Assembly: GCA_963771715.1 (NCBI GenBank) | Contig: CAVYUQ010000016.1 | Coordinates: 127,081 to 191,080, forward strand | DNA from: JACVRW01 sp963771715 | Lineage (GTDB): Bacteria > Actinomycetota > Thermoleophilia > Solirubrobacterales > Thermoleophilaceae | DNA: 64,000 nt | Reading direction: 5' to 3' | Shown: positions 10,237-18,887 of the stretch, piece after piece | Numbering within the stretch: the first letter of the stretch is position 1 | Layout: each line of letters starts with the position of its first letter | Position numbers and translations under genes: made by a program | The notes under the pieces: model-generated | Told to the model about the DNA's origin: nothing | Databases searched by the model: none | Seen by the model: the letters and a program-made list of their open reading frames with translations, nothing else

Positions 10237-11286
10237 CTACTCCATGCCGAGTGGCCCCTGCGCCTCCCCGGAAAGAAACTGTCTCACGAATTGGTTATCT
10301 GAGTTGAAAAGCTCGCTTGCCGGGCCCGACTCGACGATCCGCCCCTTCCACAGGATCGCGATGTAATCGGCCACGCGGCGGGCGGACATGATGTCGTGCG
10401 TGATGACGCAGTACGCGCCGCCGTTCTCCTCGTGGACCTCCATGATGAGCTCGCAGAGGAGGGCCGTGCGCACCGGGTCGAGGCCGGAGTCCGGCTCGTC
10501 GAACAGCACGATGTCGGGGTCGAGCACGAGCGCGCGCGCGAATCCGGCGCGCTTGCGCATGCCGCCCGACAGCTCGTTCGGCATCTTCTCGGAGGCGGCC
10601 GCGAGGCCCACCTCGCCGAGGCGCCTGGAGACGATCTCGCGGATCTCCTCCTCGCCCTTGTCCGTGTGCTGCCGGAGCGGGAACGCGGTGTTGTCGTAGA
10701 CGTTCATCGAGCCGAAGAGCGCGCCGTCCTGGAACAGGACGCCGAACTTCTTCCGCATCTCGAACAGCTCCTCGTCGGCCATGTCCGGCACCGACTCGCC
10801 GTGGACGAGCACGTCGCCCTCGTCGGGGTAGAGCAGCCCGACCATGTGCTTGATGCACACCGACTTCCCCGTGCCCGAGGGGCCGAGGATCATCGAGATC
10901 TGGTTGTCGGGCAGGCCGAGGTTGAGGCCGTTCAGCACGCGGTTGCGCCCGAAGGCCTTGACCACGTCGATGAACTCGACGGCGTCGTCGGAGCCGTGCT
11001 CGCGCGTGCGGCCGGTGTGCCACTGGTACTCGTCGGCCTCGGCCTGCGAGCCGCGCTCGTGCGTCATCTCGCCGGTCGACTTGGACGCCTCGGCCTCCTC
11101 CTGCTCCTGCTCCTGCTCCGCCGGCACCTCCTGCTCGCGCGTCGGCGCCGCATGCGGCTCGGTGGGCGACGCTCGCTGCACGGTCGGCGCACCCGGCTGC
11201 TCCTGCTGCTCCTCGCCGCGCGTCTCCTCCCAGTCCCGCGGCTCGAGCGGCCGCTCTCCGTCGCCCTCTCTGCGTTCCTCGCTCAA
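10237..11286 (-). CDS. MlaF/Mkl-type ABC transporter ATPase with acidic N-terminal extension
   Basis: ATPase that powers the Mce transporter from the cytoplasmic side. Walker A is GPSGTGKS (135-142), the Q-loop Gln is in VLFQDG (186), the signature LSGGM is at 239-243, and Walker B DIVLFDEPD (258-266) carries the catalytic Glu. A His switch follows in VITHDI. Residues 1-100 are an unusual extension rich in Glu, Gln and Pro with no recognisable fold; an internal ATG at residue 74 (MTHERGS) is an alternative start. The gene follows the second permease by seven bases. In mycobacteria the equivalent ATPase (Mkl) is encoded away from mce operons, so its place here makes the locus self-contained. 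Confidence 0.92.
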   Translation of the reverse strand: MSEERREGDGERPLEPRDWEETRGEEQQEQPGAPTVQRASPTEPHAAPTREQEVPAEQEQEQEEAEASKSTGEMTHERGSQAEADEYQWHTGRTREHGSDDAVEFIDVVKAFGRNRVLNGLNLGLPDNQISMILGPSGTGKSVCIKHMVGLLYPDEGDVLVHGESVPDMADEELFEMRKKFGVLFQDGALFGSMNVYDNTAFPLRQHTDKGEEEIREIVSRRLGEVGLAAASEKMPNELSGGMRKRAGFARALVLDPDIVLFDEPDSGLDPVRTALLCELIMEVHEENGGAYCVITHDIMSARRVADYIAILWKGRIVESGPASELFNSDNQFVRQFLSGEAQGPLGME

Positions 11287-11293
11287 CTCACCC

Positions 11294-12094
11294 TCACCCG
11301 CCTATCGGTGCTCGTGGATTCGAGCCCCAGAAGATCTGCGTTCCCACCATCCCCACCAGGTGGACCATCACCGTGTTCAGCACCATCGATTTCGCCGTCG
11401 CGGTCCCAACTCCCACCGGGCCCCCGCTGGCGTTGTAGCCGTAGTAGCACCCACAAGGACGATCACCGTCGCCATCGCCATGCCCTTTATGAGGCTGTAG
11501 AAGAGGTCGGGTGGGTTCTGGAACATCCAGAAGATCAGGAAGAACCCTCCCGAGGAGACCTCGCCGATCTGCTGCACCACCGCCAGATAGCTCGCGAAGA
11601 AGCCCGCGCCGACCGCCGCGATGTACATGAACGGCAGCACCATCCAGGCGGCCAGCAGGCGCGTCGCGCACAGGAACACGAGCGAGTTGATGCCCATCAC
11701 CTCGAGCGCGTCGATCTCGTCCGAGATCCGCATCGCGCCGATCTCCGCGACGAGGCCGGTGCCGACCTTCGCCGACATCATGTAGCCGAACGCGTAGGGC
11801 ATGATCTCGCGCAGGTCGCACCAGGCGCTGAACACCCCGGCGTAGGCGGGCGCGCCGACCGAGCGGTTGAAGTACGCGCCCTCGATCCCGCACTGCAGGC
11901 CGAGGATGAACGCGAGGCCCCAGATCACGAGCGCCGAGCCCAGGATCAGGATGCCCGCCTGCCGCAGCGCCTCGCCGAAGAAGTGGAAGACCTTGCCGTT
12001 GAACACGGCGCCGACGATGCGGGCGGCAGAACTTCGCGATGTCGCCGAACGAGGCGATCCAGTCGCGCGGGACGCTGAGCCAGCCGGAGCCCAT
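11294..12094 (-). CDS. MlaE/YrbE-type permease (second), two compensating frameshifts
   Basis: Integral membrane permease of the MlaE family, about 266 residues. The N-terminus (MGSGWLSVPRDWIAS) and C-terminus (NASGGPVGVGTATAKS) share one frame, while the middle runs in another; breaks lie near 12028 (one extra base) and 11450 (one missing base), so they cancel out. The conserved MlaE segment RISDEIDALEVMGI, which contacts the ATPase, is present, as is the C-terminal YYGYNASGG motif. It sits 40 bases after the first permease. The two permeases probably form a heterodimer under the MCE tunnel. Confidence 0.88.
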   Translation of the reverse strand: MGSGWLSVPRDWIASFGDIAKFCRPHRRRRVQRQGLPLLRRGAAAGGHPDPGLGARDLGPRVHPRPAVRDRGRVLQPLGRRARLRRGVQRLVRPARDHALRVRLHDVGEGRHRPRRGDRRDADLGRDRRARGDGHQLARVPVRDAPAGRLDGAAVHVHRGGRRGLLRELSGGGAADRRGLLGRVLPDLLDVPEPTRPLLQPHKGHGDGDGDRPCGCYYGYNASGGPVGVGTATAKSMVLNTVMVHLVGMVGTQIFWGSNPRAPIGG

Positions 12095-12134
12095 TAGTTG
12101 GTGAGCACGCGGTGCGTGCGAACGTTCGTTGTCA

Positions 12135-12941
12135 TTACTTGATCACCGAGATCTCGGGATGGGTGGCGAGCAGCGTCTGCGTGAAGACGTAGTTGAACGC
12201 AAAGATCCCGAGGAACTCGATCACCACGCCCTGGTTCACGGCCCTGCCCACACCTTCCGCGCCTCCGGACGCAGTCATCCCCTTGTAACAGGAGACGATG
12301 GCGATGATCGCTCCGAAGAGCGTGGTTTTCACCACGGATCCCCAGAGGTCGGTGGTACTCGCGTTGTTCAGCAGGGTGGCGAAGAAGGGCCCGAGTGGCG
12401 CGTCGAATGTGAGCGTCGCCAGGACGCCGCCGAAGATGCCGAAGATCAGCGCGTAGATGTTGAAGAGGCCGGTCACGACCATCAGCGCGAGGAAGCGCGG
12501 CACGACCAGGTTCTTGATCGGGTCGACGCCGAGCACCTGGAGCGCGTCCAGCTCCTCGCGGATCTTGCGGGCGCCGAGGTCCGCGGTGATGGCGGTGCCG
12601 CCCACGCCGGCCAGGATGATCGCGGTCACGAATGGCGCGAACTCGCGGATCGAGGCGAGCACGAAGAAGCCGCCGAGGCGGTCGATCGCGCCGAACAGGA
12701 CGAGGAAGTTGCCGGCCTGGAGCCCGGGCGCGCCGTAGCCGAACGCGATCGTGGAGATCGTGAGCGGGAGCCAGCAGAGGCGCAGCATGAAGAGGAACTG
12801 CTGGACGAACTCGGTGCCGTACGGATACGGCGGCCTCAGCGCGCTGACGAGCGTCTTGCCCGTGAGGATCATCATGTCGCCGACCTGCTCGAGCAGGTTC
12901 TTGGTCGGCAAAAAGACTCGGTCGGCTGCAGCTCTTACCAC
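12135..12941 (-). CDS. MlaE/YrbE-type permease (first gene of Mce operon)
   Basis: MlaE-family permease of about 268 residues with five to six membrane helices. The ATPase-contact segment KIREELDALQVLGVDP is intact, as is SCYKGMTASGGAEGVG near the end. I chose the GTG at 12941 because GGGAGGAG lies about ten bases upstream; the frame stays open to an ATG at 13031, but that would run into the divergent lipoprotein gene's upstream region. As the first gene it marks the operon promoter in the 119-base gap up to 13060. Confidence 0.88.
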   Translation of the reverse strand: MVRAAADRVFLPTKNLLEQVGDMMILTGKTLVSALRPPYPYGTEFVQQFLFMLRLCWLPLTISTIAFGYGAPGLQAGNFLVLFGAIDRLGGFFVLASIREFAPFVTAIILAGVGGTAITADLGARKIREELDALQVLGVDPIKNLVVPRFLALMVVTGLFNIYALIFGIFGGVLATLTFDAPLGPFFATLLNNASTTDLWGSVVKTTLFGAIIAIVSCYKGMTASGGAEGVGRAVNQGVVIEFLGIFAFNYVFTQTLLATHPEISVIK

Positions 12942-13060
12942 TGGTGGTCCACTCCTCCCCGCTGGAAGCCTATGCCATGCCTTCTGGGTCCGCCAGAGGG
13001 AACCGTCGTTGGCGCGAACCGGCGCGTGCACGGCGGATTCGGTGGTATGTTCGCGGCGCT

Positions 13061-13676
13061 TTGAGGGCCAGGAGCGTTACGACGCTGTGCGTTGTCGCGG
13101 TCGGAGTCGCGGGATGCGGCGGAGGCGAGCGGCAGGACGAGAACGAGCCGGAGGGGAACTTCCCGGTCGAGGTCGTCGAGGCCAAGTTCCCGGAGAACCA
13201 GAAGCTCGCCAAGAGCTCGGAGCTCGTCGTGACCCTCCGCAACGCCGGCCAGGAGACGATCCCGAACATCGCGCTGACCGTCGACGGCCTGGACGAGCGA
13301 AAGCAGGACGCGGACCTCGCGGACCCGATCGCGGCCGGTCTTCGCGATCAACGGCGTTCAGGTCGAGATCGCGGGCTTCCCGGAGGCGAAGGACGCGAGC
13401 CCGCGCGGCTGCGACACCGCCTTCGTCAACACCTGGGCGTGCGGTCCGCTGAAGCCGAACGAGCAGAAGACGTTCCGCTGGAGCGTCACCGCGGTGCGTG
13501 CGGGCGAGTTCAGCATCGACTGGAGCGTGGCCGCGGGACTGGACGGCAAGGCGAAGGCGGTGGCGGCGGGCGGCGGCCCGGCCCCGCGCGGCCAGTTCTC
13601 GGGCACGATCTCGAACGAGGCGCCCGATGTCCGCGTGGCTGACGACGGCAAGACGATCGTCAGCGGGACCCGCTGA
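13061..13676 (+). CDS. putative secreted lipoprotein, one frameshift
   Basis: Unrecognised lipoprotein of about 205 residues. From a TTG at 13061 the N-terminus reads MRARSVTTLCVVAVGVAGCGGG: a positively charged start, hydrophobic core and lipobox VAGC. The mature part begins with acidic residues, then a segment like an extracellular beta-sandwich (LVVTLRNAGQETIPNIALTV). A frameshift near 13333 moves the rest to another frame ending TIVSGTR at 13676. The gene diverges from the Mce operon, so a shared regulatory region and a role near Mce transport are possible but unproven. Upstream starts at 12944 and 12977 would leave the signal peptide internal. Confidence 0.6.
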
Positions 13677-13836
13677 GCTCGCGCCGCTCGTAGCCCGGGC
13701 AGCGCTCGACCGGTAGCCGCGGGTACTTCGGGAAGCGCTCGTCGGTCCTGTGCCGCAGGCACATCGAGAACACGCTTCCGCGGCCGCTTTTGATCAGCTT
13801 CTGGTGCGCGCAGGTGTCGCACAGGCCCGCCTTCAT
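13660..13836 (-). CDS. small four-Cys protein, probable zinc ribbon
   Basis: 58-residue protein starting MKAGLCDTCAHQKLIKSGRG. A CxxC pair (6, 9) and two later Cys (about 26 and 47) suggest a bound metal, probably zinc. I recall similar small proteins from many actinobacteria, without known function. The frame stays open upstream, but the composition before this ATG is not gene-like. Its 3' end overlaps the convergent lipoprotein gene by 17 bases. Confidence 0.65.
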   Translation of the reverse strand: MKAGLCDTCAHQKLIKSGRGSVFSMCLRHRTDERFPKYPRLPVERCPGYERRELSGSR

Positions 13837-13960
13837 GCCGGTAAGGCTTCCACTTGGCCGGGTAAGGGGTCGAGCCGCGAAAGTCGCTCCATATGCCCGA
13901 TGTGCGCTGCCCGCCTCAGGTCGACACTGCATAAGTGCAATCGACCACGGAGGAGCTCAC

Positions 13961-14125
13961 ATGGATCCCCGCCTCACAGCACTTCGCCTGCCAGGATTCT
14001 CAGACGATGGCAACTCGCATGACGTCCGCCCGGTTCGTAGGGCGAACGGGAGAGCTCGCCGAGCTTCAGGCCGCTTTTCGAGAAGCAGCCGAAGCCCGGC
14101 CTTCGCTCGCCTTGGTTGGCGGTGA
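13961..14125 (+). other. possible leader ORF or frame-broken true start of the LuxR-type regulator
   Basis: ATG at 13961 has a near-ideal ribosome binding site (GGAGG with seven bases spacing). It opens a 54-codon frame (MDPRLTALRLPGFSDDG) that overlaps the start of the regulator gene in a different frame. Either it is a translated leader, or a missing/extra base has separated the regulator's real start from its body. The later codons lack third-position G/C bias, which favours the second reading. Confidence 0.35.
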
Positions 14126-16955
14126 ATCCGGCGTAGGGAAGTCGCGCCTCGCGGACGAGCTCAAGCGTCACGCCCGCGATGCGGGCGCCCGCGTGCTCTC
14201 GGGCGACTGCGTCGAGCTCGGTGACGACGAGCTTCCGTACGCACCGCTCCTGAGCGCGCTCCGCCCGCTCGTCCGCGAGGGCGACCCTGCACTCGACTCG
14301 CTCGCGCCGCAGCTCCGCGCCGCGCTCGACGCGATCCTGCCCGGCCTCGGCGAGGGGAGCTCCACCGGCGACGCGCCCCAGTCGGGCGTGTTCGAGGCGC
14401 TGCTGGCGCTGCTCGAGTCGCTGTCCGACCCCGACCCGGTCGTGCTCGTCGTCGAGGACCTCCACTGGGCGGACAGCTCCACGCGCTCCTTCATCGGGTT
14501 CCTGTCCCGCTCGATCTGCAGCGAGCGCCTGCTCGTGCTCGGCACCTATCGCTCCGACGAGCTCCACCGCCGCCATCCGCTGAGGCCGCTCCTGGCCGAG
14601 CTCGCCAGCGACGCCTACGCGCGCCTGCTCGAGCTCCCGCGCTTCACGCCGGACGAGCTGGCCGAGCAGCTCGAGGGCATCCTCGCGGGCACGCCCGACC
14701 CGGAGCTCGTCGAGCGGCTGTACTCGCGCAGCGAGGGCAACGCGCTGTTCGCCGAGGAGATCCTCGCCGCGGGGCTCGACGGCCGCGGCTCGCTGCCGCC
14801 GACGCTGCGCGACGCGCTGATGCTCCGCGTAGAGCGGCTCTCGCCGCGCGCCCAGGAGCTCATACGCTGGCTCGCCTGCCAGCCCGCCGCCGATCACGCG
14901 CTCGTGGCCGCCGTGGCGGGGCTGGAGCCCGCCGAGCTGCGCGAGGCCCTCCGCGACGCGGTGGCGAGCCACATCGTCGTCACGGTCGCCGACGAGAGCT
15001 ACGGGTTCCGCCACGCGCTCCTCCGCGAGGTCGTGTACGACGACCTGCTGCCGGGTGAGCGCAGCGAGATGCACGCCGCGCTCGCGCGTGCGCTGGAGGA
15101 GCGCATCGAGCGCGGCGACGCCGGAGCGCACATCACGACCCAGGCGGCGCACCACTGGGCCGCGGCCGGCGACCAGCCACAGGCGCTCGCGGCGGCGGTG
15201 CGAGCGGCCGTCGCGGCAGAGCGCGTGAACGCCTTCGGCGAGGCGCAGGCGCTCTTCGAGCGGGCGCTCGGCCTGTGGGAGCGGGTCGACGAGCCCGAGC
15301 GGCTGGCCGGCTTCGAGGAGGTCGAGCTCCTGCGCCGGGCGGCGGCCGCGGCGGACCAGGCCGGCGACCCCGGGCGCCAGGAGGCGCTGCTTCGCCGGGC
15401 GCTCGCGCTGGTCGACCCGGAAGTACAGCCCGGCCGCGCGGCGCTGCTGCTCGAGCGGCTGGGGCAGTCTCAGTGGAGCCAGCACCAGCAGGACGCCTCG
15501 GTCGAGACGCTTCGCGAGGGCCTGAGGCTCCTGCCCGGCGCCGAGCCGAGCGCGGAGCGCGCACAGCTGATGTCGCAGCTCGCGAAGCGGCGCATGCTCC
15601 AGTCGCGCTTCAGGGAGGCCGCCGAATCCGCCCGAGAGGCGCTCGAGGTGGCGCGCGCGGTGGGACACGCCGAGGCCGAGGCGATCGCCCTCAACGTGCT
15701 CGGCACCTCGCTCGGCGACAGCGGCGAGACCGACGCGGGCGTCGGATATCTGCGCGATTCGCTCGCGATCGCGAAGGAGCACGGCTTCCCGATGGAGGAG
15801 GGCGGCGCCTGGATCAACATCTCGGAGGTGCTGAACTTCGTGGGGCGGACGGAGGAGGGCCTCGCCGTGGCGCGCCAGGGCCTCGAGGCCGGGGTCACCC
15901 GGCCGCGGACGGCCGACTGGCTCCGGCTGGTCGTCTCCGAGTACAGCTTCAACCTCGGCGACTGGGAGGAGGCGGAGGCGGCGATCCCGGCCGCCAGCCG
16001 CCGGCACAGCGGCGGCAGCTTCCTCTACTGGCAGATGTGCCGGAGCGAGCTGGCGCTGGGCCGCGGCGACCTCGAGCTCGCGGACGAGACGCTCGGCGCG
16101 CTGGCCGAGGCGGCCGGCGGCAGCAGGGAGCCGCAGTTCATGGGCCCGTACGGCGTGATGCGCGGCCGAGCTGCTGCGCCGCAGCGGCGACCTCGACGCC
16201 GCGCGGGCCGCGGTCGACGACGCGATGGACCGGATCGAGTACTGCTCCGAGGACATCGTGCGGATCGCGGCGCTCGCGGTGGCCGGCCTTCGCATCGAGG
16301 GCGACGCCGGCGAGCTGGCGCGCGACCGCCGCGACGAGGAGGCTGCGGAGGCCGTGCGCGCCGCGCCGACGCGCTCCTTGAGCGCGCCCGCCTGGCGGGG
16401 GAAGCCGGCTGGGTGGTGGAGGCGGCGCAGCTCGCCACCGCGGAGGCCGAGTACGTGCGCGCGACGGGCGGCGAGGCCGCCGCGCTCTGGCCCGCCGCCG
16501 CCGAGCACTGGGAGCGGGTGCCGCGGCCCTACCACGCGGCCTACTCGCGCTGGCGCGAGGCCGAGGCGCTGATGGCAGCGCGCGACCGCGAGGGCGCGAC
16601 CCGAGCGGCCTCCGCCGCGCTCGCCGGCGCCCGCCGGCTGGGAAGCGCGTGGCTCGCGGAGGAGGTCGAGTCGCTGGCCGCACGGGCGCGCCTGCATCTT
16701 GGCGAGGACGTCGCCCCAAGCACGTCCGCGTCGACCGACCAGCCCGACGACCCCTTCGGGCTGACCCCGCGCGAGCGCGACGTGCTCGTGCTCGTGGCCG
16801 CCGGCGCCACCAACCGCGAGATCGGCGAGCGCCTCCACATGGCCGAGAAGACGGCCAGCGTCCACGTGTCGCGGATCCTCGCAAAGCTGAACGTTCGCTC
16901 CCGCACAGAGGCCGCGGGGGTCGCGCACCGGCAGGGCCTGGTATCAACTGCCTGA
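14007..16955 (+). CDS. LuxR-family regulator with AAA/STAND-like ATPase and TPR-like region
   Basis: Large cytoplasmic transcription regulator of about 980 residues. Near the N-terminus FVGRTGELAEL leads into an ATPase domain with Walker A GGESGVGKSRL and Walker B VVLVVEDLHWAD. The centre is a long repeat-helical region like MalT/TPR regulators, and the last 60 residues are a LuxR helix-turn-helix (LTPRERDVLVLVAAGATNRE). Two compensating frameshifts near 16168 and 16365 scramble about 65 residues. The start is uncertain: ATG 14007 fits the domain boundary, a GTG at 13935 extends the frame, and ATG 13961 has the best ribosome site in another frame. It overlaps the next gene by one base (TGATG). 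The ligand and targets are not evident. Confidence 0.88.
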   Translation: MATRMTSARFVGRTGELAELQAAFREAAEARPSLALVGGESGVGKSRLADELKRHARDAGARVLSGDCVELGDDELPYAPLLSALRPLVREGDPALDSLAPQLRAALDAILPGLGEGSSTGDAPQSGVFEALLALLESLSDPDPVVLVVEDLHWADSSTRSFIGFLSRSICSERLLVLGTYRSDELHRRHPLRPLLAELASDAYARLLELPRFTPDELAEQLEGILAGTPDPELVERLYSRSEGNALFAEEILAAGLDGRGSLPPTLRDALMLRVERLSPRAQELIRWLACQPAADHALVAAVAGLEPAELREALRDAVASHIVVTVADESYGFRHALLREVVYDDLLPGERSEMHAALARALEERIERGDAGAHITTQAAHHWAAAGDQPQALAAAVRAAVAAERVNAFGEAQALFERALGLWERVDEPERLAGFEEVELLRRAAAAADQAGDPGRQEALLRRALALVDPEVQPGRAALLLERLGQSQWSQHQQDASVETLREGLRLLPGAEPSAERAQLMSQLAKRRMLQSRFREAAESAREALEVARAVGHAEAEAIALNVLGTSLGDSGETDAGVGYLRDSLAIAKEHGFPMEEGGAWINISEVLNFVGRTEEGLAVARQGLEAGVTRPRTADWLRLVVSEYSFNLGDWEEAEAAIPAASRRHSGGSFLYWQMCRSELALGRGDLELADETLGALAEAAGGSREPQFMGPYGVMRGRAAAPQRRPRRRAGRGRRRDGPDRVLLRGHRADRGARGGRPSHRGRRRRAGARPPRRGGCGGRARRADALLERARLAGEAGWVVEAAQLATAEAEYVRATGGEAAALWPAAAEHWERVPRPYHAAYSRWREAEALMAARDREGATRAASAALAGARRLGSAWLAEEVESLAARARLHLGEDVAPSTSASTDQPDDPFGLTPRERDVLVLVAAGATNREIGERLHMAEKTASVHVSRILAKLNVRSRTEAAGVAHRQGLVSTA

Positions 16956-17857
16956 TGCGTGCACTTGTGACCGGGGCCACCGGCTTCGTCGGCGGCCGGC
17001 TCGCCTCCGCCCTGGCCAGGCGCGGCGCCCAGGTCCGCTGCCTGGTCCGGGACCGCGGCCGCGCCCGGGGCCTCGCCGAGGCCGGGCACGAGCTGCACGA
17101 GGGCGACGTCCTCGATCCGGACAGCCTTCGTGGCGCCGGCGAGAACGCCGCGGTCGCCTACTACCTCGTGCACTCGATGGGGCGCGGGACGGGTCGCGAG
17201 GGCTTCGCCGAGCGCGAGCGCCGCGCGGCCGCCAACTTCGCCCGGATGGCCGCCGGCGAGGGAGTGGAGCGGATCGTCTACCTCGGCGGGCTCGGCGACG
17301 AGCGCTCCGAGCACCTGAAGAGCCGCGCCGCCACCGCGAGGACACTCGCTCAGGAGGGACCGCCGCTCACCTACTTCCGCGCTGCCATGGTGGTGGGCGC
17401 GGGCAGCGAGTCCTACCGCACGGTGCGCTATCTCGTGGAGCGACTTCCCGCGATGATCGCCCCAGCGTGGCTCCGCAACCGGACCCAGCCGATCGCCATC
17501 GACGACGTGCTCGAGTACCTCGTCCAGGCGGCCGAGCGGCCGGAGGCGGCGGGTCGCGAGGTTCAGATCGGCGGGCCGGACGTGATGACCTACACCGAGG
17601 TGCTCGACCTCATGGCCGAGGTGCTCGGCAAGCGACGGCGGCCAAAGCTGCCGGTGCCGTTCCTCACGCCCGCCCTGTCCTCGCTCTGGATCGGGCTCGT
17701 GACGCCAGTCGACGCCGGCGTCGCGCGGCCGCTGATCGAGAGCCTCGCCAGCGAGACCGTCGTCACCGAGCCCGAGCCCGCGAGGCTCTTCGACGTGCGG
17801 CCGATGAGCACGCTCGAGGCGCTTCGACTCGCGCGCGAGGAAGAGGAGGCAGGGTAG
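16955..17857 (+). CDS. NAD(P)-binding atypical SDR / NmrA-like protein
   Basis: 300-residue Rossmann protein beginning MRALVTGATGFVGGRLASAL, with GATGFVGG as the dinucleotide-binding loop. Conserved pieces such as YLVHSM and RIVYLGGLG place it among atypical extended SDR proteins often annotated as NAD(P)H-binding or complex-I-assembly-like. No classical YxxxK is obvious. The start codon overlaps the stop of the regulator (TGATG), so the two are translationally coupled, suggesting the regulator controls or senses something tied to this enzyme. Substrate unknown. Confidence 0.8.
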   Translation: MRALVTGATGFVGGRLASALARRGAQVRCLVRDRGRARGLAEAGHELHEGDVLDPDSLRGAGENAAVAYYLVHSMGRGTGREGFAERERRAAANFARMAAGEGVERIVYLGGLGDERSEHLKSRAATARTLAQEGPPLTYFRAAMVVGAGSESYRTVRYLVERLPAMIAPAWLRNRTQPIAIDDVLEYLVQAAERPEAAGREVQIGGPDVMTYTEVLDLMAEVLGKRRRPKLPVPFLTPALSSLWIGLVTPVDAGVARPLIESLASETVVTEPEPARLFDVRPMSTLEALRLAREEEEAG

Positions 17858-17876
17858 GCGTCATGCTGTCCGCCCC

Positions 17877-18887
17877 GTGGAGCTTCGCGCCACAACCACC
17901 TCGCTTCCCCTGGCGGAGGAGTTCGGCATCGCGCGCGGGTCGCGCACGACCCAGTCGGTCGTCCAGGTGGAGCTGGAGCACGACGGCGTCGTCGGCCGCG
18001 GCGAGGCCGCGCCGGTCTACTACCGCGGCGAGTCGGTCGAATCCGCGGCCGAGTTCCTGACCACGGCCGCGCCGCCGCTGCTCGGCGACGACCCGTTCGC
18101 GCTCGAGGCCATCGAGGAGCGGCTCGAGGACGTGGACGGCCAGGCCGCCGGCAGGGCGGCGCTCGACGCCGCGCTGCACGACTGGATCGGCCACCGGCTC
18201 GGCGTGCCCGTCTGGCGGCTCCTGGGGCTGTCGCCAGAGGCGCCGCCCACCTCCTACACGATCGGGATCGACTCGATCGACGGCACGCGCGATCGCGCCC
18301 GCCGCGCGCGCGACTTCCGGGCGCTCAAGGTCAAGCTCGGCGGCAGCGAGGACCTCGAGCGCCTCGAGGCGGTGCGCGAGGAGTCGGGCGCGCCGCTCCG
18401 CGTCGACGCCAACGAGGGCTGGACGCTCGACGCCGCGCGCGAGCTGATGCCGGAGCTGATCCGGCTCGGCGTCGAGTTCGTCGAGCAGCCCTTCCCCGCC
18501 GCCGACCTCGACTCGTTCGAGCGCCTCAGGGAGGTCAGCCCGCGGCTGCCCGTCATCGTCGACGAGGGCTGCCACGACCTCCGCGACGTAGCGCCCGCCG
18601 CGCGCTACGCCGACGGCATCAACGTGAAGCTCGCGAAGTCCGGCGGCGTGCGCGAGGCTGTGCGGATGATCCACGCGGCGCGAGCGCTCGGACTGCGCGT
18701 GATGCTGGGCTGCATGGTCGAGTCCCAGCTCGGCGTCGCGCCGGCGGCGGCGATCGCCTCGCTCGCCGACTGGGTGGACCTCGACGGCCATCTCCTGCTC
18801 GCCGGTGAGCCCTTCACCGGGCTGCGCTTCGAGGACGGGCGCGTACTTCCGAGCGGCGAGCCGGGGCTCGGGGTCGCGCCCGCATGA
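17877..18887 (+). CDS. dgcA: enolase-superfamily epimerase, DgcA / L-Ala-D/L-Glu epimerase-like
   Basis: 336-residue enolase-superfamily enzyme (MLE subgroup), GTG start. The KxK acid/base motif is at 151-153 (LKVKLGG), metal ligands are D177 (VDANEGW), E203 (FVEQP) and D229 (IVDEG), and the opposite base is in NVKLAKSGG (251-254). Most such proteins are named dipeptide epimerases. The next gene, overlapping by four bases, is a DUF1611 protein, the pairing of DgcA (N-acetyl-D-glutamate racemase) with DgcN in D-glutamate breakdown. The name is therefore based on neighbourhood; a muropeptide (Ala-Glu) epimerase remains the alternative. Confidence 0.75.
   Translation: MELRATTTSLPLAEEFGIARGSRTTQSVVQVELEHDGVVGRGEAAPVYYRGESVESAAEFLTTAAPPLLGDDPFALEAIEERLEDVDGQAAGRAALDAALHDWIGHRLGVPVWRLLGLSPEAPPTSYTIGIDSIDGTRDRARRARDFRALKVKLGGSEDLERLEAVREESGAPLRVDANEGWTLDAARELMPELIRLGVEFVEQPFPAADLDSFERLREVSPRLPVIVDEGCHDLRDVAPAARYADGINVKLAKSGGVREAVRMIHAARALGLRVMLGCMVESQLGVAPAAAIASLADWVDLDGHLLLAGEPFTGLRFEDGRVLPSGEPGLGVAPA

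Noticed and set aside
14007..16955. STAND-type defence NTPase partnering the subtilase/MBL pair
   Set aside because: It ends in a clear LuxR helix-turn-helix, is 40 kb away and is coupled to an SDR gene; it reads as a transcription regulator.
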